Notes: generated from the letters alone by a model not told the origin. Positions 6,902 to 15,765 are shown, numbered from the stretch's first letter. The stretch: 17,721 nt of DNA from Chryseobacterium sp. UBA6632 (GCA_002455915.1 DKLU01000120.1:1-17721), one strand, 5' to 3'. Program-made: numbers and translations.

Positions 6902-8158
6902 TTACTTTTCAAACTCCAAACTTGCCAAAATGAATGGTCCTGTTCCTTTTCCGTCGTTGGAACGGATTTCTTCGTTTACATAATATTCATAAGAACCATC
7001 TCTGTAGGGTTTTCCGCCTAATCCGGCAACGGCGCAGCATTTATTTAAGTTTACCACTCCGTTTTCATCTACTGTGATTAAATTTTTGATAATTCCGTCA
7101 TACCCTTTTTTAGCAGCAGCTTTGTACGATTTTGGAAGGTAACCTTCGTTAACAGACTTAATGATGGTATAAACAAACATTGCGGATGCGGTTGCTTCTT
7201 CATAATTTCCTTTTTCCAAAGGCTTGTCCAGAATCTGATACCAAAGTCCCGATTTTTTATCCTGAACCTTAATTACTGCATCGGCGTAAGATTTTATATA
7301 AGAAATTAATTTTGCTCTTCCCGGATGGTCTTTTGGTAAATAATCCAGAACGTCTACCATTGCCATTCCGTACCAGCCCATTGCTCTTCCCCAGAAGTTT
7401 GGTGAAAGTCCGGTTTCTTTATTAGCCCATGCTTGTTCTTTGCTTTCGTCCCAGCCATGATAAAGAAGTCCGGTTTTTTTATCTAACATATTTTTCTGAA
7501 CAGACTCAAACTGGAAAACAATATCATCATACGCTTTTTGAGCGTCTGCCCCCTTTACAAAATCTTTTGTGTAATGCGTGTAGAAAGGCATTCCCATATA
7601 TAAACCATCCAACCAAACCTGATAAGGATAGATTTTTTTGTGCCAGAAAGATCCTTCATTTGTTCTTGGTTGTCCGTCGATTTGTAAACGTAACGTTTGA
7701 AGTGCTTTTAAATATTTTTCTTTTTTCTCTTTTTCATATAAATAAAGAAGAACGTTTCCGCTGTTCAGCATATCGATGTTGTACTTATCAAGGTCGTAGG
7801 TAAGAATTGTTCCGTCTTCCTTGATCAAATCTTTACCGAAATCGCTGATATAGTTGTAATATTCTTTTTTGCCCGTTTTAGCATATAATTTTTCTGCGCC
7901 ATCCAAAACAATTGCGGATGGATAGGTCCATTTTGGACTTTTACTGAAATCCAGCATCCAGGCTTGCGGAAAACGGTGCATTTCAGAAAGCATCATTCTT
8001 TCAGACCATTTAAGGTTTGTTGGAACTATTTTTCCTGATTGAGACGCTGTTTTTACGGACTTTACTGCTACAGTTTTCGTCTGTGCACAAGCCAGAAATA
8101 TTCCCGAACTTAAAGCAGCGAATGCCAACACTTTAATTTTATGATTAATGAAATTCAT
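6902..8158 (-). CDS. Unsaturated galacturonidase, GH105 (YteR-like), probable lipoprotein
   Basis: Hydrolyses the unsaturated uronic acid left at the non-reducing end by pectate lyase, giving 4-deoxy-5-keto-uronate, the KduI substrate. The reading frame extends up to an ATG at 8245, but that would overlap the pectate lyase gene by 29 bp and add a Lys/Asn-rich, non-signal N-terminus. The ATG at 8156-8158 instead begins MNFINHKIKVLAFAALSS, a proper signal sequence ending FLAC with Cys24 as a candidate lipid-attachment site. In this numbering (418 aa) the catalytic Asp184 lies in WLDGLYMG, with NFWGRAMGW (254-262), the HGWDES loop (234-239), and a C-terminal DGSYEYY...GPFILASLEF typical of GH105. 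The gap to PL1 is then 58 bp. Periplasmic or membrane-anchored location fits; the -3 Phe makes the lipobox imperfect. Confidence 0.93.
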   Translation of the reverse strand: MNFINHKIKVLAFAALSSGIFLACAQTKTVAVKSVKTASQSGKIVPTNLKWSERMMLSEMHRFPQAWMLDFSKSPKWTYPSAIVLDGAEKLYAKTGKKEYYNYISDFGKDLIKEDGTILTYDLDKYNIDMLNSGNVLLYLYEKEKKEKYLKALQTLRLQIDGQPRTNEGSFWHKKIYPYQVWLDGLYMGMPFYTHYTKDFVKGADAQKAYDDIVFQFESVQKNMLDKKTGLLYHGWDESKEQAWANKETGLSPNFWGRAMGWYGMAMVDVLDYLPKDHPGRAKLISYIKSYADAVIKVQDKKSGLWYQILDKPLEKGNYEEATASAMFVYTIIKSVNEGYLPKSYKAAAKKGYDGIIKNLITVDENGVVNLNKCCAVAGLGGKPYRDGSYEYYVNEEIRSNDGKGTGPFILASLEFEK

Positions 8159-8216
8159 TTTATATAGTTTTAAAGTTGATTTTTCTGTTTTAAATTTAAT
8201 TTTAGTAAAAGTACTG

Positions 8217-9626
8217 TTATTGTTTTTTGGTAATATCCTGCACAATACTGTGAGTATACACCTCGATGTTATCGTAGTTTTTATTTAAATCTCTTCCGTT
8301 TGCATCATATTTATTAGGATTGAGATGATGCCTGATTTCCCATTCATCGGGCATTCCGTCGTTGTCTGAATCAACAGAAACTTTTCCCATTTTCAATTCG
8401 GGGAATCCGCCGACATTTTTTTGAGAATCGATGATCCCGTTTTTGCTTCCAAGTGAACCTTGATAAGTGAATGTTCCGTTTTTTACATCTTTTAAAACTC
8501 TCAAATCGACCTCATCTCTCACGAAACTTGCGCCACCGATCTGCAATATTTTTTCATAAGCATCTTTTGGTAAATCTGTTTTAACATTATTCTGAATATC
8601 GTGTGGCTGATTAATTTTAATTGAATTTTTATGAGCTTTTGTTAAATTGTACGATTTCATCTGATTGAAAACTCCTTTTTCCCAATTGTCTGCCGTTACT
8701 TCAGGATTTCCTTCAGAAATGTTTCCTGAAATGTAATATTTACCCCAGATGTTATATACTTCTGTGTCAGGCTTTTGATTTTTATCAATAGCTGCAATTC
8801 TTTTTTTATTTAAACTTGCCGGTCCCGGTTTATAATAATTATTGATAATGTTTACATTCATCCCTTCGCCGCCATAAATATTGTTGTGTCCCCAATTGTA
8901 AATGACATTATTTCTAAAATCCGTTAAATCAGTCAACGCAAATTTACTTCCTGCATACTCTCCCAATCGTGGATTTCTACTGTCATGGTTTGCATAAAGG
9001 TTGTGGTGGAATGATGCAAATTTTCCACCTGCGATTCCACCATATCCATGAGCGCCTTTCTGATGAGCAGAATTCCTTAAGCTTTCTGACATCACACACC
9101 ATTGAAGCGTGGTATTTTCGTTGGCATAAATAGAAACGGTTTCATCAGTAGACCAGCTCATCGAACAATGGTCAACAATAAGATTTTTGATAAATCTTGC
9201 GCCTAGTGCATCTCCTTCAAACCTTTTCAGATCGCCCATTCTGAACCTCATGTAACGAATAATGACATTGTCTGCAGCTACGAAAGTTTCGTAATTGGTA
9301 ACGGTAATTCCGTCTCCGGGAGCTGTTTGTCCGGCAATAGTAACGTTGCCTTCTTTTATTTTTAAAGGAGATTCCAGATAAATTGTTCCTGCTGTTTTAA
9401 AAACGACGTATCTTGCTCCTTTTTGTTCCAAAGCATATCTTAAAGTACCCTCAGAACCGTCGTCGGTTAATTTGGTTACGAATAAAACTTTTCCGCCTCT
9501 TCCTCCGGTTGTGAATCTTCCAAAACCTTCAGCACCCGGAAAACTTAATACATTTTGAGCATGAGTTACTGTGGAAATACCGCATAAAATTCCTATCGTG
9601 AAGAGCTTTGTGAAATGTTTTTTCAT
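8217..9626 (-). CDS. Pectate lyase, PL1 family, with C-terminal Ca-binding-type tail
   Basis: Secreted lyase that cleaves polygalacturonate by beta-elimination, creating the unsaturated ends used by GH105. A signal peptide (about 1-23, THA|QN) is followed by a right-handed beta-helix opening with FPGAEGFG and GGRGGKV, as in Bacteroidota PL1 enzymes. VDHCSMSWSTDE (151-162) carries candidate Ca2+ ligands Asp152 and Asp161, and NHDSRNPRLGEY (213-224) carries the expected catalytic Arg (217 or 220). The tail holds DSDNDGMPDEWE (419-430), a thrombospondin type 3/EF-like Ca2+ loop common at the end of these lyases. No type IX secretion C-terminal domain is seen. Length 469 aa is normal. It lies 42 bp after a CE8 gene and 58 bp before GH105, so the three are likely one transcript. 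Confidence 0.93.
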   Translation of the reverse strand: MKKHFTKLFTIGILCGISTVTHAQNVLSFPGAEGFGRFTTGGRGGKVLFVTKLTDDGSEGTLRYALEQKGARYVVFKTAGTIYLESPLKIKEGNVTIAGQTAPGDGITVTNYETFVAADNVIIRYMRFRMGDLKRFEGDALGARFIKNLIVDHCSMSWSTDETVSIYANENTTLQWCVMSESLRNSAHQKGAHGYGGIAGGKFASFHHNLYANHDSRNPRLGEYAGSKFALTDLTDFRNNVIYNWGHNNIYGGEGMNVNIINNYYKPGPASLNKKRIAAIDKNQKPDTEVYNIWGKYYISGNISEGNPEVTADNWEKGVFNQMKSYNLTKAHKNSIKINQPHDIQNNVKTDLPKDAYEKILQIGGASFVRDEVDLRVLKDVKNGTFTYQGSLGSKNGIIDSQKNVGGFPELKMGKVSVDSDNDGMPDEWEIRHHLNPNKYDANGRDLNKNYDNIEVYTHSIVQDITKKQ

Positions 9627-9668
9627 GATTGAAAATTTTTTGGTGTTGTTGAGATTTAGATTAAAAAT

Positions 9669-10691
9669 TTATTTTAAACTTTTCAATGGACTCCAGTTGT
9701 CTTTTCCTTTAAGAATAGTATTTGTGGTGTATTTTTTTCTTTCTTCTTTTGTTAACTGATGCGACCATGAAACTCTTTTGGCTGCATTCGCTCCTGAACC
9801 TTTTGAATTAGACTCTCCGTAAAAAGTTGTTTTTTCTGCATCAGGCTTGCTCCAATTGTGCCAACCTTCAGGTTTGATAGTTGAATTGATTTCACAATCG
9901 ATATAAACAGTCTTTGCAAAAGGCCTCCAAGGTCTTCCTAAATAGACTGAATTTTCTTTGGCATCGCCGATAATTTTAGAGTTGATAAAAACAAATCCGA
10001 ATTCGTTTTCCTGTGGAGTAGAAGCTGCTGTAACGTAACTCGCCGTTTCTTTTGAGAAAATGGTACAGTTTTCAAAAACAGCAGTTCCGGCTCCGAAAAT
10101 ATAATCGGTGGTGCCTTCGATGTAGCAGTTTTTAAAATAGTTTCTTGAAGATTTTGTTTTATCGGGTAAATCCTGAACGCCTTTTAAATATAAAGTATCC
10201 TGATTTCCTAAAAATCTGCAGTTTTCAAACGCAATTCTGTCACCTGTCGTTAAAACAGCAACCGCTTGTCCGACTCTTCCTGAACTGTTTTCAAACGAAA
10301 TATTTTTCGCCGTAAAATCATTAGAATAAATAAAAATCGTGGAAGAACCTGTTGTTCCGATATCTTTTTCTTCAGCATTCTTTTTTGAAGCAAAATCATC
10401 AAATGTGATGATGGTATTTTGAGAATTTTCGCCTTCTAATAAAATAGCTCCTTTGCTTTCAGGAACGGTAATTTTTTCTTTGTAAGTTCCAGATTTAATT
10501 AAAATTTTTGTTCTTGTTGAAGAACCATTTTCAACGGCATCGATGGCTTGCTGTACTGTGGTAAAGTTGCCTTTTCCGTCTTTTGAAACCACGATCGTTT
10601 TATCAGCAGTTTTAAAAGAAAGAAGACTTAACAAGATGATCGAAAAGATTGAAAGTGATGTTAAATTTTTAATAAAAGTGGAAGTTTTCAT
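9669..10691 (-). CDS. Pectin methylesterase, CE8 (first copy in locus)
   Basis: Removes methyl esters from homogalacturonan, the step that opens the polymer to PL1 and GH28. The N-terminus has a long hydrophobic segment (about 13-25, LSIFSIILLSLLS) that can serve as a signal peptide or an uncleaved anchor; no clear lipobox is present. The beta-helix contains Gln142 in GQAV, acid/base Asp165 in GNQDTLY, nucleophile Asp196 in TTDYIFG, and Arg253/Trp255 in YLGRPWRP. Relative to the other CE8 enzyme at 1147-2118 it has a short extra loop (about 169-182) between the two Asp residues, next to the active cleft. At 340 aa it is normal. It is the first enzyme gene after susCD and follows a hairpin terminator-like element. 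Confidence 0.95.
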   Translation of the reverse strand: MKTSTFIKNLTSLSIFSIILLSLLSFKTADKTIVVSKDGKGNFTTVQQAIDAVENGSSTRTKILIKSGTYKEKITVPESKGAILLEGENSQNTIITFDDFASKKNAEEKDIGTTGSSTIFIYSNDFTAKNISFENSSGRVGQAVAVLTTGDRIAFENCRFLGNQDTLYLKGVQDLPDKTKSSRNYFKNCYIEGTTDYIFGAGTAVFENCTIFSKETASYVTAASTPQENEFGFVFINSKIIGDAKENSVYLGRPWRPFAKTVYIDCEINSTIKPEGWHNWSKPDAEKTTFYGESNSKGSGANAAKRVSWSHQLTKEERKKYTTNTILKGKDNWSPLKSLK

Positions 10692-10710
10692 TGAAAAAAT
10701 TTTTAGTTAA

Positions 10711-10746
10711 AATACAGGCTTTTCTTTTGAGGAATAAGCCTGTATT
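10711..10746 (-). terminator. Hairpin with T-rich tail between susD and CE8 (probable partial terminator)
   Basis: AATACAGGCTT (10711-10721) and AAGCCTGTATT (10736-10746) form a perfect 11-bp stem with a 14-nt loop. Read on the minus strand it follows the susD stop by about 25 bases, and the stem runs into TTAACTAAAAATTTTTT, a T-rich but interrupted tail ending just before the CE8 start. This looks like an intrinsic terminator or attenuator that would make susCD transcripts more abundant than the enzyme genes behind it. The structure is seen; its strength is inferred. On the plus strand the tail is not T-rich, so it is probably one-directional. Confidence 0.7.
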
Positions 10747-10771
10747 CTTTGATATGAATGTGAAACTTTTT

Positions 10772-12595
10772 CTAGTATCCGTAATCTTGGGTAAGATTAT
10801 AGTTTGAATTGACAACATCCAAAGCCAATGGAAGAAGTTCTCTCTTATTTGGCTGGAAATAATAAGCATAGCTCTTGAGAGGGTCGCCACTAATGTATGG
10901 CTGTGTCATTGCTAATCTCCAGTTAACTTTCGTATATCCGGAAGGTGTCGCCACACTTTGGTTCGGGCTATAGAAAATATCTGCTTTTGCAACGCCTGTG
11001 GTAGTATAGAAATCTATATCTGTAATATTCTGTTGAGCCGTTTTAGACTTGTCGTACGCTACTTTTTTATAGAAAATATATTCCGGAACGTTGGCATAAG
11101 CGCCTGTACCGTTCATGAAATCAGTCAGCTTTTGTCTGGTTTCATTGATTTTTGTTTCTAACAGATTCCAACGGATAAGGTCATATTTTCTCAAACCTTC
11201 TCCACCAAACTCCAATTGTCTTTCTTTTACAAGATAATTGAAGAACGCAAGTTTAGTGGTAGGAATGGTTCCTACTTGACCAAGATTACCTGTGTAAGCT
11301 CTTCTTCTTACCGCCATTACTGCATCGATGGCATCTTGTGAAGGCGCACCATGCAATTCGTTATCTGCTTCTGCAAACATTAACAAGATGTCAGAATATC
11401 TTAACAAAGGCCAGTCGATACCAAGGTTCTGAGAAGTTCCTGTAATATTTGACCAAGATTTTCTGAATTTTCCGTCATTCCAGTTGATAGAAGTCTGAAG
11501 TTCTTCCTGTTTTGATGTATTTACTCTGAAGATCGCAACGTTGATGTCTCTTCTTAGGTCATATTTACTGAATTCATAAAAATAAGTTGGAATCGCACTA
11601 ATACCTCCTGAAGATTTCCAATCTGTATCATCGTGTCTCAACCCGTTGTAGTAACCGATTTTAGAGTCAGTTCTTGAATTTCCTCCGAATGCTCCGATGG
11701 CGTAGATTACTTCGTTTGTAGCATCCTGAGAATTGGTATGCAATGCTCTGAACATTCCTTCATAACTCGGATTTAACTGATGCTGACCAGAATTGATGAT
11801 ATCTTTACATTCATCAAAAGCAATCTGATAATATTTCTGAGGATTAGAACCCTGTAGCATTTGCTGTGGTGCTCTTCTTAATGAATATCCGGCTCTTGCC
11901 AAAGCGATTCTTGCTCTTAAACCTTTTACAGCACCTTTTGAAATTCTCTGAGCGGTTGTTCCACCTTCAGATCTCCAAGGAACTAAGCTTTCAGCTTTCA
12001 ATAAATCATCAAGAATTTTATCGTAGATGATGTCTCTGTCTGTTTTAGGAAGGTATAAATCTGGCAAATCTGCTGAAGGAACGTCCTGGAAAGGTACATC
12101 TCCCCAGTTTTTAATAAGATCAGAGTAGAATTGAGCTCTCAACGTTAAGGCTTCACCCAAATATCTGTCCATCAATTTTTTATCTGCTTCAGAACCAGTT
12201 TTGTAAACCGGTGACAGCGGAATGTTCTTAATCACAAGATTCGCTCTTTCAATACCTGCATACGTATCAAGGAAAGGTCTTAGAAGTTCTGTATTTGTCG
12301 GAATAGCCCCAAAACAGCTAACTCCTCTTCTGTCATTGGCATTATAGTCTCCTGAAGTTCTTAAATCGTCTCCTGATTGTGTCAGAATAAGATTCATCCT
12401 TTGTCCGTAGGTGTTGTCACCCATTGTGGCGTTGTAGACACCAACCAAGGCTGAGAAAGTATCGGACGCAGAGTCGAACTGTTGAGCTTCTGCGGTATTG
12501 GATAAGCTTTCTACATCAAGATATTGATCGCATGAATTTAAAGTGATTAATCCTGCAATGGAAAATACTATAGCTAAAAATTTATTCTTCTTCAT
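10772..12595 (-). CDS. SusD/RagB-family outer-membrane glycan-binding lipoprotein
   Basis: Surface lipoprotein that captures pectin oligosaccharides and closes over the SusC channel like a lid. The signal peptide ends LNSC with lipidated Cys22, followed by DQYLD as is usual for SusD proteins. The family's conserved segments are visible: LRYSDILLMFAEADNEL (398-414), the VRRRAY segment (429-434), and ERQLEFGGEGLRKYDLIRW (458-476), then a C-terminal LTQDYGY close to the usual LTQNPGY. At 607 aa it is at the long end of normal for the family. It starts 11 bp after the SusC stop, so the two are surely co-transcribed, and is followed by a hairpin before the first enzyme gene. Pectin as ligand is inferred from the neighbours. 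No separate SusE/F-type surface protein follows it. Confidence 0.96.
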   Translation of the reverse strand: MKKNKFLAIVFSIAGLITLNSCDQYLDVESLSNTAEAQQFDSASDTFSALVGVYNATMGDNTYGQRMNLILTQSGDDLRTSGDYNANDRRGVSCFGAIPTNTELLRPFLDTYAGIERANLVIKNIPLSPVYKTGSEADKKLMDRYLGEALTLRAQFYSDLIKNWGDVPFQDVPSADLPDLYLPKTDRDIIYDKILDDLLKAESLVPWRSEGGTTAQRISKGAVKGLRARIALARAGYSLRRAPQQMLQGSNPQKYYQIAFDECKDIINSGQHQLNPSYEGMFRALHTNSQDATNEVIYAIGAFGGNSRTDSKIGYYNGLRHDDTDWKSSGGISAIPTYFYEFSKYDLRRDINVAIFRVNTSKQEELQTSINWNDGKFRKSWSNITGTSQNLGIDWPLLRYSDILLMFAEADNELHGAPSQDAIDAVMAVRRRAYTGNLGQVGTIPTTKLAFFNYLVKERQLEFGGEGLRKYDLIRWNLLETKINETRQKLTDFMNGTGAYANVPEYIFYKKVAYDKSKTAQQNITDIDFYTTTGVAKADIFYSPNQSVATPSGYTKVNWRLAMTQPYISGDPLKSYAYYFQPNKRELLPLALDVVNSNYNLTQDYGY

Positions 12596-12606
12596 AATGT
12601 TAGGGT

Positions 12607-15600
12607 TTAAAAAGTGATGTCAACTCCGGATAAGATAAATCTGCTGCGCGGATAAGCTGCATAATCTACTCCCGGTGTTAAAGGATTTCTTCTTGTATTA
12701 GCTTCCGGATCATATCCAGAGTAACCTGTGATTGTAAATACATTGTTCATTGTAAAATACAATCTAAAGTTTGAAAGACCTAATTGTTTAGTAAATTCTT
12801 TTCCAAGAGAATAACCGATGGTTACGTTATTTAATCTTAAGAAAGAACCGTCTTCAATAGCATACGAATGTAAGAAATAGGCACCTGCAGGCGGAGTCCA
12901 CCCTGTTGTGTTAGCATTTAAAGCAGCTAATGCGGTGGGGTCTGTTACTTTTTCTCCGGCGCTGTTAAACCATTTCCATCTGTCGGCCACTTCCGCCAAC
13001 ATATTATTGTCTCTGTATAAATATTGTGTTGAATATTCGATTTTATTAGCATTATAAACTTTATTTCCGACTGAGAAGTTGAACATCATGCTCATATCCC
13101 AGTTTTTGTAACGGAAAGTCTGGCTGAAACCACCATAGAATTTAGGTTGTGCATTTCCTAAATCGGTCATGTCTTTATTATCAATTACACCATCACCATT
13201 CAGATCCTGAAGTTTAAGATCTCCCGGTTGTACAGGTTTAGCTCCATTTGCTGCTGCTGCCGAACTAGGAATTCCTGCTTTTAATGTATAAACCTGCGTT
13301 GTTGGGTTATAATCGAAATCACTTACTTCATATCTTCCTGCTGTTTGATATCCCCAGAAAGTACCTACCGGTTTACCCACCTGTACTAAGAAATCATTCA
13401 AACTGTTTTGCCATCCGGAAGGGTATAGGTAAGAGAATGAGCTTGGAGAAGCATTATTCCCTAAACTCTTGATCATGTTTTTGTTTGATGAAATATTAGC
13501 ATCCACTTTCCAAGAAAATTTTTCATTGCTGATAATTGTACTTCCTATGGAGAATTCAATACCTTTATTCGTCGTACTTCCTGAGTTTTGATATTGATAT
13601 TCGTAACCCGTAGTTTTAGGAATCTGTGCTAAAAGTAATAAATCTTTAGTATCTGTTTGATATAAATCTAACGCACCATAAACTTTCCCTTTAAAAAAGC
13701 CGAAATCTAAACCAATGTTTTTAGAAGTCGCTGTTTCCCATTTTACATTTTTATTTGCTAAAATGTTTCCTGTAGTTGCTCCCGGTGTTACGTTTGTTCC
13801 AAATGCATATCCGTAATCAGACGATGTTGTAAAGAAAGTATCATACAAGAAAGATCCGATTCTGTTGTTTCCGGAAAGACCATATCCTAAACGAAGTTTT
13901 AATTCGCTGATTGTTTGGCTTTCTTTCAAGAAATTTTCTTCAGTAATCTTCCAAGCTGCTGAAGCTGCCGGGAAGTATCCCCATCTGTTTCCTGGTCCGA
14001 AAACGCTGGAACCATCGGCTCTCATGGAAGCAGTAAGGATGTATTTATTTTTGAAAATATAATTGGCTCTACCAAAGAATGATGCCAAACGATCCGGGCT
14101 TCTTCCTGCTCTCGGTGCATCCTGTATCAAACCAGCTGGAGGCGATGCCGACTGAATATTAGCAAAAGCTTCTTCAGCATTAATTGATTTTGGGAACCAT
14201 TTAATGGTCATTGCCAAAGATTCTCCATCCGTTTTCACAATTTCCTGACCTACTAATAAGTCTACTTTATGATTTCCGAATGTTTTTCTGTAGTTTAATG
14301 TATTGGTGTTGGTAATTCTTCTCGTTTGAGATTTGTTTAAAACCACCACCGGCTGATCGTTATTCTGTCTAGCAACAGAAGTTACCGTTCCTGAGAACTG
14401 ATTGATAAACTCATCTCTCTGAACATAACCAATCACACTTCTAAACGTAAAATCTTTACTGATTTTATATTCTATTGTTCCATTTAGCAATAAATCGTTT
14501 CTGCCGTTTTCTTTAATCTCGTTATTCGCTAAAAGAATAGGATTTACAAGATTGGTTTCATTAGCAAATAACGGATCGAAATCATCCACATTTACATTAG
14601 AACCTCCTTCAAATGGCTGATATCTTACAGAGTTTCTCAGTCTGTTTGTTCCCTGAGAACCTGTAGAAGATGTTCCTGCCCCGTAGATTGTTTGTCTACT
14701 GTATCTGGCATTCAAGCTCATGCTCAACTTCTTAGAAATATCGTAATCATACTTGAAGTTGGCCATGTTTCTTTTAAATCCGGAACCGATCATAATTCCG
14801 TCTTCCTGCACATTATTCAATGATAATGAGAAAGATGAATTATCAGATCCGCCCGTTACTGCAAGATTATGCGTAAAGTTGAAGGCTTCTCTTCCGAATA
14901 CTTCATCCTGCCAGTCTCTTGTTTTTAATTTTTTGTAATCTTCAAGCTTATCATAAGTACCATATCTTGCTACAAAGGCATCTATATCAGTCTGTACACC
15001 GCCTTTGTTATAAACTTCGTACTGATAAAGCACGTATTGATAAGGATCTAATACATCAATAGTATTCTGTATTTTTCTTACTCCTAAAAATCCGTTGTAG
15101 TTGATGGATGTTTTTGCTCTTTTGCGACCGCCTTTTGTTGTGATTAAAACCACACCATTAGCACCTCTCGCCCCATAAATATTGGTAGAAGATGCGTCTT
15201 TTAAAACCTCAATAGATTCAATCTCTTTGGGTGATAAAATAGAAAGTGCGTTGTCCATCTGTACCCCGTCCACGATATAGAGTGGTGCATTACTCCCCGT
15301 GATCGAGTTACCTCCTCGGATGACGATGTCTACATCAGCACCCGGCGAACCTTCACTTAACGAAACCTGTACTCCGGCCATTCTTCCCTGAATAGCTTCG
15401 GCAGCGTTGGTAGAAGGCATATCTTTAATTGCGTCTGCCTTTACAGAAGCCACAGAATTGGTAACATCCTTTTTAGAAACTTTGGTATAACCTACCAAAA
15501 CCACTTCGTCGATTTTAGTTTCTTTTTCCTTTTTCGGTTCTTTTTCTTGAGCCATAGCAAGGACTGGAAGTAGAAAAACAGTTAAATATAACCACTTTAT

Positions 15601-15621
15601 TGATTGTACTCTTTTATCCAT
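12607..15621 (-). CDS. SusC/RagA-family TonB-dependent outer-membrane transporter
   Basis: Outer-membrane barrel that imports pectin oligosaccharides with energy from TonB-ExbBD, paired with the SusD lid encoded 11 bp downstream. A signal peptide (about 1-24, AMA|QE) is followed by a short charged linker (residues 25-36, Lys/Glu-rich), then a TonB box-like IDEVVLVGYTKV (37-48). The plug domain (about 50-165) has the family phrases AIQGRMAGVQV, IRGGNSI, PLYIVDGV, and IYGARGANGVVLITTKGG. The rest forms the barrel and ends in the terminal Phe expected for barrel assembly. At 1004 aa it is of normal size, but the carboxypeptidase-like N-terminal domain often found before the TonB box in SusC proteins is absent. 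AAGGA lies 7 bases before the ATG, a rare Shine-Dalgarno-like site here. First gene of the leftward run. Confidence 0.97.
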   Translation of the reverse strand: MDKRVQSIKWLYLTVFLLPVLAMAQEKEPKKEKETKIDEVVLVGYTKVSKKDVTNSVASVKADAIKDMPSTNAAEAIQGRMAGVQVSLSEGSPGADVDIVIRGGNSITGSNAPLYIVDGVQMDNALSILSPKEIESIEVLKDASSTNIYGARGANGVVLITTKGGRKRAKTSINYNGFLGVRKIQNTIDVLDPYQYVLYQYEVYNKGGVQTDIDAFVARYGTYDKLEDYKKLKTRDWQDEVFGREAFNFTHNLAVTGGSDNSSFSLSLNNVQEDGIMIGSGFKRNMANFKYDYDISKKLSMSLNARYSRQTIYGAGTSSTGSQGTNRLRNSVRYQPFEGGSNVNVDDFDPLFANETNLVNPILLANNEIKENGRNDLLLNGTIEYKISKDFTFRSVIGYVQRDEFINQFSGTVTSVARQNNDQPVVVLNKSQTRRITNTNTLNYRKTFGNHKVDLLVGQEIVKTDGESLAMTIKWFPKSINAEEAFANIQSASPPAGLIQDAPRAGRSPDRLASFFGRANYIFKNKYILTASMRADGSSVFGPGNRWGYFPAASAAWKITEENFLKESQTISELKLRLGYGLSGNNRIGSFLYDTFFTTSSDYGYAFGTNVTPGATTGNILANKNVKWETATSKNIGLDFGFFKGKVYGALDLYQTDTKDLLLLAQIPKTTGYEYQYQNSGSTTNKGIEFSIGSTIISNEKFSWKVDANISSNKNMIKSLGNNASPSSFSYLYPSGWQNSLNDFLVQVGKPVGTFWGYQTAGRYEVSDFDYNPTTQVYTLKAGIPSSAAAANGAKPVQPGDLKLQDLNGDGVIDNKDMTDLGNAQPKFYGGFSQTFRYKNWDMSMMFNFSVGNKVYNANKIEYSTQYLYRDNNMLAEVADRWKWFNSAGEKVTDPTALAALNANTTGWTPPAGAYFLHSYAIEDGSFLRLNNVTIGYSLGKEFTKQLGLSNFRLYFTMNNVFTITGYSGYDPEANTRRNPLTPGVDYAAYPRSRFILSGVDITF

Positions 15622-15751
15622 TTTAGTATCCTTATAGTTTTAATTCTTGGTTGAAAGTTTCTTTTCAATTTTTGTGTGTTTTTTGTGGATTTGTAAGTAT
15701 TCTACGGCGTTTCAGTGGTAAATATTCTTTGAAAGAAATACGCTTTTAGAG

Positions 15752-15765
15752 TGCAATCGATTGCG
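15752..15765. promoter_or_regulatory. LacI-family-like operator upstream of susC
   Basis: TGCAATCGATTGCG contains the perfect 12-bp palindrome GCAATCGATTGC (15753-15764) centred on CG. It fits the general LacI-family operator pattern TGNAANCGNTTNCA at 13 of 14 positions. It lies 131 bp upstream of the susC start and, if the promoter proposed at 15795-15823 is right, just downstream of the transcription start, a position suited to repression. A near-identical site precedes kduI. The palindrome is seen; binding by a LacI-type regulator is inferred. Confidence 0.7.

Noticed and set aside
7429..7803. 124-codon plus-strand frame inside the GH105 gene
   Set aside because: It is antisense to an intact GH105 coding region, has low-complexity Phe/Leu/Tyr-rich composition and no recognisable motif; treated as a shadow frame.
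8159..8245. N-terminal extension of the GH105 frame (29 codons)
   Set aside because: It overlaps the pectate lyase end, is rich in Lys and Asn, and would bury a good signal peptide; the ATG at 8158 is the better start.
8217..8376. Type IX secretion C-terminal sorting domain on the pectate lyase
   Set aside because: The tail is a Ca-binding-type DSDNDGMPDEWE loop followed by a short helix-like end, without the conserved sorting-domain strands.
10669..10890. 73-codon minus-strand frame across the susD/CE8 boundary
   Set aside because: It overlaps the end of susD in another frame, spans the terminator hairpin and resembles no family.
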